From positions 25,419,529 through 25,483,528 of the forward strand of contig CM072894.1 in the NCBI GenBank assembly GCA_037013685.1: a stretch of 64,000 bases of DNA, read 5' to 3'. This stretch comes from Acridotheres tristis. Its lineage: Eukaryota > Chordata > Aves > Passeriformes > Sturnidae. How positions within the stretch are numbered: the stretch's first letter is position 1; each line of letters opens with the position of its first letter. Below, one piece after another: positions 54,801-64,000 of this stretch. The position numbers and the translations under genes were made by a program. The notes below the pieces were generated by a model that was given only the letters and a program-made list of their open reading frames with translations, had not been told where the DNA came from and ran no database searches.

Positions 54801-57064
54801 TGCCTCTGACTAATGTATTCTGGCTTCTCACACTGCCTCCCTTCCCTCAGCACCCTTTGTTCTGGAAAGCTTTGTTTGGTAACTACCTGGCTTTCTCTGA
54901 AGACCTCTCTAGGAGAAAATGAGGTGCTATTGGCAACCTCAGGAATAAATAGTTGCAGCCTCCATGCTGAGACAGGACAGCATGACTTCAGACCAAGCTC
55001 CAGGGTAGCTCACACTCTGGATCTGAGCAGGCTCTGACATGAGGTTATGTAGGCTAAGTCTGCAAGGTTCTGCAGGGTATTTTAGTCACCTCAGCTCTAA
55101 CAGGCTGTGTGATGTAAAAGCAAAAATGCATCTCTTTTGCTGAAAGTCTGAGCAGTTGTATCTTAAATATATATTTTCCATTTCTATTTTCTCTTGAGAG
55201 GCTATTCATGCAATAATAACTTGAACTGGTTTGTACTGAAAGGCCTAACTTAATGCCATTTTTCAGCTTCAGAAACTATGTTAGAATTTTATTCTACTAG
55301 GATCTAATTCTTTATTTCACTCAAGCTAACCCAATATGTCCACATTGCTAAAAACAAACAATAACAACAAAAAAACCCCGCAGCCTGGCAGTTTCAGCAA
55401 AATTTTAACAGCATTAAATGATGCATTAGCCATGACCACATTACTGTCACCAGATACAGCATGGTGTGTTATAAGTATTAGCAAAACTGGCCTTCAGTTA
55501 TGAAATTAACAGATTTGAGGCACATTTGTCCAAACTTATACACTTAGTTTGGCAGGACAGCCCCCCAGGCTACTCTGAGATATGCAGTCCCTTGGCAGCA
55601 CTACTGGCATGTTGAAGCTGATAGCATAGAGCTGTGTTCTCCTCCTAAGGTGGGGAGTGAAGGTAGAAATCACAAGTGATGAGCCTTCAGGTGGGCTCAG
55701 AGCATCTCCCTATGTGCACCATATTCCAGGGTTAGTTCTAACATTTGGGGCCAGATGAGGCTACAGGGGCCAGTCAATCTGATCATCCATCAGAGAACTA
55801 CACCTACTGCAGCTGGTAAATTTGCCTCATACAAATTATATTACTGTACCTGGGCCGCTTTTAATTGAGCACTATTTTCCCTATGTATTTGTGGCTCAGC
55901 TTTGGCAAAATCACTAATATAAAATGACAAAAAGCTCCACAAGAAACACTGTGAGCCTTGGGTAAAACGCCAAGAAGTGTAATTACTGATGCACACAACA
56001 AGCCATTTCACTTGTGGTGGAAGTGTGATCCTAACATTGATTTCTTCCATTACAGCATCAAACTCCATTAATGATGCATTAACAGCGCTTCAGTGGGTGG
56101 ATATAAAAATCTGTCACTTGTTACAGCTGCCTCAGTACCGGCCCTCTAACAGCCTCAAAACCTGTGCTGTGCCCCGCCTGGGGGTATTTCAGTGGTTTGA
56201 GAAATGATCACTTTAACACATGAGAAACCAGATAGTGAGAGGGGACATGGCAGCACATCTTATCTGCAAGATGGCACCTGTCACAGCACCCTGAATGGCA
56301 CAGGCAAGGGAGTCAGGGGGTTGCAAAGTGGGCAGGAATTAAATGAGTAATTTATCCCCTGAGATAGGGAGCTGCCAGTGCAGGTGTACCAGTGTGCTCT
56401 GATACTGCATGTGGAGCACAACCTGCTGTGCTTGGGGTTGGGTGAAGCCCTTTGTCTCCTCTTCATATGCAAGCACTGATCCAAGGCATGCATGAAAAAG
56501 AGCATTCCCACAGTTCCTATTTCTATGTAAGGATATTTCTAAATCCCTAAATATAACTTCTGTGTTATCCACTTGGTCCACCTGCTAGCAAATTTTCTTT
56601 TGAAACACACTTGATAAATGGTTGCTCCATGTGGCTTAGCCATCCTGCACAAAGTTTTAATTTCCTCTCTGCCCCACCTTCAGAGGTTCTTAATTTCCCC
56701 TAAAATATGTGCAAGGTGTCTCACTAGGATCCTCAGATCCACAAAAAAAGGACAGCAAAAGGAGTCAGAAACAGCACATTGGACTCTCCACCTTTCAAAG
56801 GTGGAAGTTTTTGGAAGAAACAAACTGTAACAAGAGTCAGGGATGTGCTGTCAGATGCTGTGGTTAGAGGGCTGGTAAGAAGAGGTGGGGGAGTGCATCA
56901 GGATCTATGCAGCATTTAGTTGAATCCAGAAATAATGTTCTTGTACCAGCCCAACATACGATCAGTCTGGAAAAACTTGCTCACGTTCAAGAGGTTACAG
57001 GCAAGACAATAGTTAGGAAAAAATAAGTATGGAATTGGGAGAGAAGCAGAGAGGATTGGGAGAG

Positions 57065-57090
57065 TGAGAGGGGATAATGAGAGGGGATAA
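57065..57090. repeat. Two exact copies of a 13-bp unit beside the LTR
   Basis: TGAGAGGGGATAA occurs twice in tandem, at 57065-57077 and 57078-57090. It directly adjoins the low-coordinate edge of the solo LTR. It is part of a wider purine-rich stretch (about 57034-57090) that also repeats ATTGGGAGAG. Confidence 0.95.
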
Positions 57091-57092
57091 GT

Positions 57093-57632
57093 TGTTGTAC
57101 ATTGTGGTTAACCCCAGCCAACAATTCGCTGCCCCTGGTGGGATGGGGGAAGAGAACTGGAAGGGTCAGAAAACTCTTTGGTTGAGATAAGTACAGTTTA
57201 ATAACCAAAATAAAATAATATTAATAAGCATTTGTAATGAAAATTATGAAAGAGAGAGAAATAGAACCCCAGAAAGACAGGTGATGCAAAAAACCCCAAC
57301 TGCACACTACCAAGAGACCAATGCTCAGCCTATTCCCCCTCACCAACCTTCCCCCAGCTCTGTGTACTGAGCATGATGCCATATGGGATGGGATGTCCCT
57401 GGGGTCACTTGGGGTCAGCTGCCCTGGCTCTGTCCCCTCCCAGCTCCTTGTGCACCCCTTAGCCATTTCACTGCTGGGTGGTGCAGAAAAGGCCTTGACT
57501 CTTTGTATGTGCTGCTCAGCAATAATGAAAACACCATGAATTATGAACACTGCTTGCAGCACAAATCCAAACCATAGCCCCAAAGTAGCAACTGTGAAGA
57601 AACTGAGCTCTACCCCAGCCCAAGTTAGCACA
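57093..57632 (-). mobile_element. Solo LTR of an avian endogenous retrovirus
   Basis: The block closely resembles a dispersed LTR I know from passerine and other neoavian genomes. Landmarks on the plus strand are GGTTAACCCCAGCC near the low end, TTTGGTTGAGATAAGTACAG, GAGCATGATGCCATATGG, GGTCAGCTGCCCTGGCTCTG, CAGAAAAGGCCTTGACTC and the ending TTAGCACA. On the minus strand it starts TGTGCTAA at 57632. An ATTAAA polyadenylation-type signal falls at 57202-57197, and the usual TATA box position (near 57361-57366) is degraded. No gag, pol or env sequence flanks it, so it looks like a solo LTR left by LTR-LTR recombination. No clear target-site duplication is visible. The 136-codon minus-strand frame across it is accidental. 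The low-coordinate edge is uncertain by about 10 bases. Confidence 0.82.
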
Positions 57633-60600
57633 GGGCAAAAGCAGTGCAGTATTTCTTGAATGTGCTAAATAGAAAAGTGGTAACCTGCTGAGATTTTATA
57701 TCATAGGGTCAGTTTATGTGTGCATGCATTTTCATATGCTTGATACCTGAAAGTAGTATCACTCAGCCAGACTTTCCTGAGATTAGTTTTAGCATAAAAT
57801 GACAGTCAGGCACTCAACATTTGTGATTTGAAGATAAGTTAAATTTATTCAGTATCAGCTGTGCATCATTCTACATGGCTTGGAGCAATGTGATTCATCA
57901 CATGCAAGAATCTCTTGCAAGAATATTAACTAATCTTACAGAAATATAAATGTGTTGAAGAAATTTGGCCCCAAAAATTACTTCCTTGCTTTCAGTAATT
58001 CCTATTACTATTTATTTTAAAGCCAGTTTTCCAATACTGCAAACTGCAACACTTCCTGGCTTTGTTGCTATTTTTTGTATGGTTAACTGGAGCAAAAATG
58101 GTCTACATAATGTTTGGGTTTCTCCTTACAAATGGCAAGAATAAGCTCCAACCCAGGGACTTTGAAAACTAAATGCTTCCTCCCTGGTATTCCTTAGCAA
58201 GCAGAATTTCTCCACCCAAAAATAGTCTGACACTGTCCAAACACAGAAGCCAGCAGAAGTGGAAAAGCAACTGGGATATTTTTTCTTTCTTTCCTAGTAC
58301 ATGCAGATAAAGAGCAATATTTATCTGCACACATGAGATCATTTAAACTTTTGTAGTACCCTATCAAATTTGTATTCTTCCTACCTCCCCCACTGGCAAT
58401 AACCTGCTACAGAAGGAGTTCTCTGAGCCACCCCTTGTCACGCTGCCTCTGTTGGTCTGGCTCCATGGAGTCACCTGTGTGCAGTTACAGCAGCTTCGCG
58501 GAGGCGCTCAGCGGGGACATGGGAGAGGCTGCCTGGCCGTGCTGGCTCTCATGTCTGGCTGTGATGGACTCTCTCCAGCCTGTTCTCTTGCCATGAATCC
58601 CCTCTCACAGGGGAGACCTTGAAGTTGCTGCTCCACCAGCAATCAGCAGACTGAAGTCCCTACCTGAACGGCAGACACTCAAACCTGCTGCTGCTCTACC
58701 ACATCTGCCCTTCCTTGTGGTCTGTGCCCCCCATATGCCTCCAGCTTTGCCAGGAGGAATTCTCATCCTTACAGCTACTTACTCCTCACCCTGATCTCTC
58801 TGTTGGAAGGCTGCCAGCAAAATTAGAAATTAATTTCAGGTATAGCCGTAGTTTTACGTGATGCAACTGCTTGTCTTCTGGGAACATGATTCAATTCCCA
58901 GAGTCACTGGGCACTGAACAGACTGTGCAGAGTAACAGTTTTCAATCAATACTGACCTGAGCTGGAGATGAACCCATCTGGGAGAGATGAGAAGCTCAGA
59001 AAAGCTCCCATTTACAATTCCCTTTGACATGCCAATTCCCTACCACTGGCCGATCCCTTCTTTCCCAGGATCATTAGGAAGCAAACTCTATTTCATTTAG
59101 GTCACGACCTTATGTCTGATTTTTCAGAGAATTATGACCTACTTTGTGGCTGGACTTCGTGCTTGTTTTTAATTCTTCAGATGGAGTGAAGAGTAAGTTA
59201 ATTACCAGAGGACAAGCATTTATTTTTAATCTTTTAATAATTCATTTTTAATATTTTAATAGCTTCTCAGTGTAACTGGTGTAATGTAAAAATATTTAGG
59301 GCCCTTCTTTGTAAATCTGTTGCTTTTACTCCTAACCCTGATGAAATGTCTTATACCTCACTGCAGAGTATTACATGAAATTCTGCCAAAATGAAACCTC
59401 TGGTCTGAAACACTGTAAGGAGTCCATAGCTTAGAATAATGCTGCATCTTGCCATGGGCTAAACTCATCTAAGCTTAACCATGTCTACAGGAAGAAAGGA
59501 AAAACAAAAAAGGAGATTCCCTCTCCCCATGCTCTTAATCCACCTTTCTGTATACTAATCTGAAGATGAGCTTGTGAATGGTCAATAAGGAGGCCAGGGC
59601 CCAGTTTGCTGAGCATCTGGCCTAGATCCTGATGTATATATATAATCTAGAGCTGATGTATATAATTTATATTTTGAACCTCATCAAACCTGCAGCAGAT
59701 TATATTCCTGAACAGTAAATATGACTGCTATGAGGCCCTATTGAGCTTCAACAAACCGTTCTTTTCTGTTCTTGTTCTTTTCCCACATTAAGTCCAGATA
59801 AGCAAATTAAAGCATGTCACAGCCAGAGAGGCCAACGTAGCAGGGTTTTGAAGCTGTGTTTTGATTTTTGCTGGAAAGGAAATATGTCACCGATAATGTG
59901 TCTTAACCAGGTCATATTGCAGTTTCCCCAAATTATATTTACCCCTTTCCTAAAACAATAAAGGTGCTTCTAATTGGGCCATAACATACAGCACATTTCT
60001 GAATAGTGTGGCACATATTAAGCAGACCTCTAGGAACAGGGAGTAACCAGAGACCTGATAGACCTTAATTATCTAAAATGGTCTCCAACCTTTGTTTTGC
60101 TTTGTCCAAGTAGAGCCTCCAAGACAGGCTGTAACACATTTATCCAGTAAAGTGTCACACGAGAAAGGCTGTGCAGTGGTGCTTGGTTGGGCCTGCCTGC
60201 ACTGAGAGGTAAGAGGATCTCAGGTTGTTTACCAGAAGGTGTTGCACAATGCACAAGTTAAAACCAGGCTGGCAGGCTCTGTGGGAGCCACACTGCATAG
60301 CACTTCCCCAGATGCCTGGGTCAAAGGCTTGCACAACATCAAGAAAAGGAATACGTATCTGTGATATTACTTGAAGAAGCTTAATAAAAATATAATCTAA
60401 TGTAATTTTCCAGCTCAACATACGATTTGAATTTCTAAGATATAAAGAGAAAAAAAGGACTAGTTTATTGTATTGACATATATTGTTTAGTTAATTTCAG
60501 ATTTTGTGGCATTCTTGGTAAGCCATTTCACACATTTAGGTAATTTCTTGATACAATTGCATATGAGTAATAATGCCAGGAAATACAAACTTGCTTTATC

Positions 60601-63600
60601 CCTCTTTCATGCAGTTCCAAGTAAGAAGCTCTGATGAAGTCAGAGCAGTTACTCCAATGTGAAATGCACGAGTCTCACCCTCACACTACACTGAGTGATG
60701 CTGTCACTGTTTTGTTTTAAACACACTATTCTGCACTGAGTCTTCAAATTTATGTTATTTGACTCAATAAATGTTTGATGGTCTCAGTGTAGCATCTAGT
60801 GGAGAAAGGGTAAATAACAGAAAAAATGCAAAGCAGAACAGTGCCATTAACCCTGGTGCACAGTGGGGATGAAAGTGTGCCCTGTTGGGGAGGAGGAATA
60901 CTGGGAATACTCCCTCAAATCATTCAGTGGAACACTTCGAGGGTTTCTGCACAGTGGCTGCAGTTAACTGGGTACAGTGCATGGCTTCTAATCCTGGCAG
61001 AGCAGGGTGGTATCACTGGCCTGAATTCAGCTCAGGAAAGTCTCTGTGTCTGAGGTACACAATTGCTATGAAGGCAAATTGTCCTTTAGAAACTTCCCTA
61101 CTTAGTTTAAATTTGCTTTTGCTGCAGCAATAATGTTTCTGTCCTGGCCTAGTCTGTTTTGTGTTTTTTGAGTTCATGCTAATACTGTCTCCAATTTAAC
61201 TACAGAACCAGAGCTGCTGTTCCCCAGATTTTGTCCTGACTTAGCCCTTGCACAGCCCAAACAATGTCAGTGTTGCTGCAGCAGCTGGTCACACTGGAAA
61301 CACCACGGCCAGATCTGGCTCACAGGAGACTTGGCTCAGGACTAGTCCAGGACCCGTGGTGCAGCCAGACCTTGCAGGGCTCAGGGAAGTTGTGCATGCA
61401 CAAGCAAAGCAGGAATTGTTCCTGCTGCCTTTGCATATTTAATCTGGGATTCAAGGGCTTAGCTTTCAAGACATACCAAATCTCAGCAACTCCTCAAATA
61501 TGAGGTCCTCTGTGTAATTATTTAAGAGCAGCAAAAAAAAAAACTTAGTGCAACATTTTTAATATTTTTTTTCTGAATGTCATTTTTATATCCTGTTTAT
61601 AAAAAAATTAGAGTAGCATAGCCATGGTAAGAGACAATAAAGCTTAATTTTCAATAACTGTGACCTTAAGAGAGTAAAGACTAGAAGGCTCATTTTATAA
61701 TTATTTTCTCTAAACTTTATTGTGACTTTTCAAGTGCATAATGTCTTTAGTATTTTATGGGAAGTGAACAAAGAAGCAGAAATCCATACACCAGAGTCTG
61801 CCTCTAGGCACAGTTCATAGTGGAGAGCCCTCCACTGTTAGAGGGGGGAGACAGCTATGAAATTAATGATGGGTTTGTAGAGCCAGTTCCTCATGATATG
61901 GCATGGAAATGTGCTGCCTTGGGCAGGAATACAAAGTAGAGGGTATATCCCTTATTAACAGTACCTCTAGAGAACACTGATTAATCCAAAATTATCTGAG
62001 ATGCAATTTCTTTGCAATTCATGAGGCCTCTGTATGTTGCCATATATGTGTAACAAGCAATTACAGAAGAATCTGCATTAGGCTTGTGGCACTAAGCAAT
62101 AGGCAGCAGAGTTAAGGGTTTCCCGTTCTGTATTTGTCCTTGCTAAATCTTGGAAGCAAGATAGATCAGATCTGCTCACTCCTTCGTCCCCACTAGCACA
62201 TTGGAAGGTGTAAAGCAGGGGGGATTCCTGTTTTCCTACCTTGGTGCAAAGAGTGGAGCTGATAGTGCTGCCTGCAAGCAGTGTGACTGCCCAGCTGTCT
62301 TCCAAAGTGCCTCGCAGGGCATCTCCTAAAGTGCCTTTCAGCTCTGTCTTAATCTCAGTCCAAACCCTCGTTACCTGATGTTTTCCTACTGCTCTGAACT
62401 GCTGAGGGTCCTGTCTGGTGATCCCAGAACAAGTTCACTGCAATGAGAGTAACTATCCTGGTTTTTGAGTACTTAAGAAAGGGCAGTAGACATCACCAAA
62501 AAACCCCTCTCACTTCAGTCCAATGACTGCTGAGCCTGGAGCTGGAGAGAAAGAGCTCCACATTTTTACCTTTTTACACAGAAGGAATTCATGCACCCTT
62601 TGTACTGTCCTAAAGGTGACTTGGGAGTATCAGTAACAACATTATTGGTAAAGCCAAGCATTCAAAAAAGAGTTTGTTTCCAAGATTGTGAAATAATACA
62701 GACTCATTTTAGTTTTCATTCTGTTGTTTAAGTTTTTTTCTGACTTTTTCAACTTTCATGTTTCCAAGTCCCCACAACTATTATGACTAGAAACATCCTC
62801 ATTATAACCCTTATCATCAGTACCATGGCTGTTGGTAACACTAGCACATGAAAGCTAAGATTCTTAGATAACAAGCAAATTTTATGAGCTGTGGGTAACA
62901 TTACAGACCTGCTGTAGATCAGATAAAAGCCACATTAAATGTGCAACTAGATGCTAGCCTTGGTGGTGGTGTCCCCAGAGCCATGAAGCCCTGAGAGGTC
63001 CTGTCCTGCGTGTGTGGTCTCTTTGGGGTTGAGTAAGGAAGGTGCAGTGCTGTGCTTTGTTGGTTTCAGTATTGTCAGTCCATAGGGCTGCCAACTCATC
63101 CTTTACTGGCATCTCTCTTCTTCTGTTCCCTGGTAACCCAGAAGCCAATTTCGTGTCTGTGAAAGCATCTTTCCAGGGCTCTATTCACCAAATGGCAAAT
63201 AGTTTGAAAACTTCAGCTGGTTCTCTGGTCCTCTTGTCTTTATTAAAAGTTCCGGATGTCATCTGGTACACTCCATCCATACTATTTTTAGAATACAAGT
63301 ATTTTTAAATAAAAAGGAACACATACAACATTTTGCACTCTTTATCTGAAAATATTTTTCTGCCCTATTAGAAAATGCAGTGAGCTGAATTTTCTGTAAA
63401 TGTTGATGCTTTTTATTATAATTAGTCTGGCTAATTTCTACATCATCAGCCCAAGCTTTCTAAAATTTTTTTAACTTATGATATGAACTTTGGAACCACT
63501 TCAGGAAGCCAGAAAGTGAACATTCTATGAATCAAAAATGCAGAATAGGTTGTACAGTTCCTGGAAGAATTTAACTGGTCAAAAAATTGTCTTGGCAATT

Positions 63601-64000
63601 TTTTTGCAGGAAAAGTAGAATGTGGGTGTACCAGGAAGTATTTTGCACATATCTTTTGTTTAGCTGAGTTGCTGCTGTGCCATCTTTATCTTTTTCTTAG
63701 GACAGGCCAAATTTGGCAGTTTTCTGTACCACACTCTAATTCAAGGTCTGAGCAAACCACAACAGTCAATAAACACTCTTTTATTTTTCTCTTCAGAGAT
63801 ATTTGTAAAGAACACTTACTTTGGAAACATGTCATGTTATACTGCAATGGAGAAAGACATTTTCAGGACTGGGGTTGCATTTCTGGCTATGTTTTACCAG
63901 TGGGGGAAAAAGCCCTGCACTGCTGCTGGCTGTTGGCAGACAATGCCAACCTCAAAACCACAACTGTGAAACTGTGGCACAGTGAGAGGTGACACACGGT
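57633..64000. other. Unassigned stretch to the right edge
   Basis: No gene or transposon is recognised after the LTR. A small CpG cluster lies at about 58494-58515. A 25-bp tandem duplication lies at 59622-59670. A minus-strand frame at 60155-60421 contains FLDVVQAFD, which resembles a reverse-transcriptase motif but has no flanking homology. Confidence 0.45.
59622..59670. repeat. Imperfect tandem duplication, unit about 25 bp
   Basis: CTAGATCCTGATGTATATA (start 59622) recurs as CTAGAGCTGATGTATATAA (start 59647). An AT dinucleotide run sits in each copy, slightly longer in the first. It was likely produced by slippage. Confidence 0.85.

Larger units (their letters stand above)
36498..57064. 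other. Long unassigned AT-rich stretch downstream of TMEM177
   Basis: No recognisable gene or transposon is seen. The longest frames (for example 43775-44188 minus and 46352-46768 plus, 137 and 138 codons) carry no motif I know and are within chance for this much sequence. Notable small features are the A/T palindrome at 42773, an A-rich run at 45238-45259, the T-rich cluster at 47665-47785 and the hairpin at 51778. I looked for the start of PTPN4, the expected neighbour, and saw neither its N-terminal coding exon nor a CpG-island promoter. Confidence 0.5.

Noticed and set aside
57221..57631. 136-codon minus-strand open frame
   Set aside because: It lies wholly inside the solo LTR and corresponds to no known retroviral protein.
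58888..58912. TGATTCAATTCCC, resembling a tRNA B-box
   Set aside because: No matching A-box, cloverleaf or terminator around it.
60155..60421. Minus-strand frame with FLDVVQAFD, like the reverse-transcriptase AFD motif of non-LTR elements
   Set aside because: Nothing before or after the nine residues follows CR1 or another reverse transcriptase, so it is treated as coincidence.

Overview
This is vertebrate nuclear DNA, most likely from a bird. Long AT-rich non-coding stretches surround one recognisable protein gene. The bird call rests on two CR1-type LINE 3' ends (20857-21106 and 27884-27970, both minus strand) and on a solo LTR of an endogenous retrovirus (57093-57632, minus strand). The LTR sequence resembles a family I know from passerine and other neoavian genomes. 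There are no bacterial-style operons, no CRISPR arrays, and no tRNA or rRNA genes that I can see.

The one confident gene is TMEM177 on the plus strand. A CpG island at about 32160-32600 serves as a TATA-less promoter and contains a 71-bp tandem duplication. A likely non-coding first exon ends at a GTAGGT splice donor (GT at 32468-32469). An intron of about 2.9 kb follows. The whole 316-codon reading frame lies in the second exon (35388-36338), with an AATAAA signal at 36469. The product is a mitochondrial inner-membrane protein that acts in COX2 maturation.

Left flank (1-32159): mostly unassigned. It holds an apparent remnant of an intermediate-filament rod motif (3913-3990), the two CR1 fragments, several simple repeats, and a handful of exon-like segments bounded by good splice sites that I cannot assign to a gene. 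Conserved synteny would place CFAP221 on this side, but I could not recognise any of its exons.

Right flank (36500-64000): unassigned apart from the solo LTR and small direct or inverted repeats. PTPN4 would be expected downstream in the same orientation, but neither its first coding exon nor a second full CpG island is visible, so it probably begins beyond the window. Apart from TMEM177 and its promoter, I see no genes working together here, and I found no convincing undescribed system.
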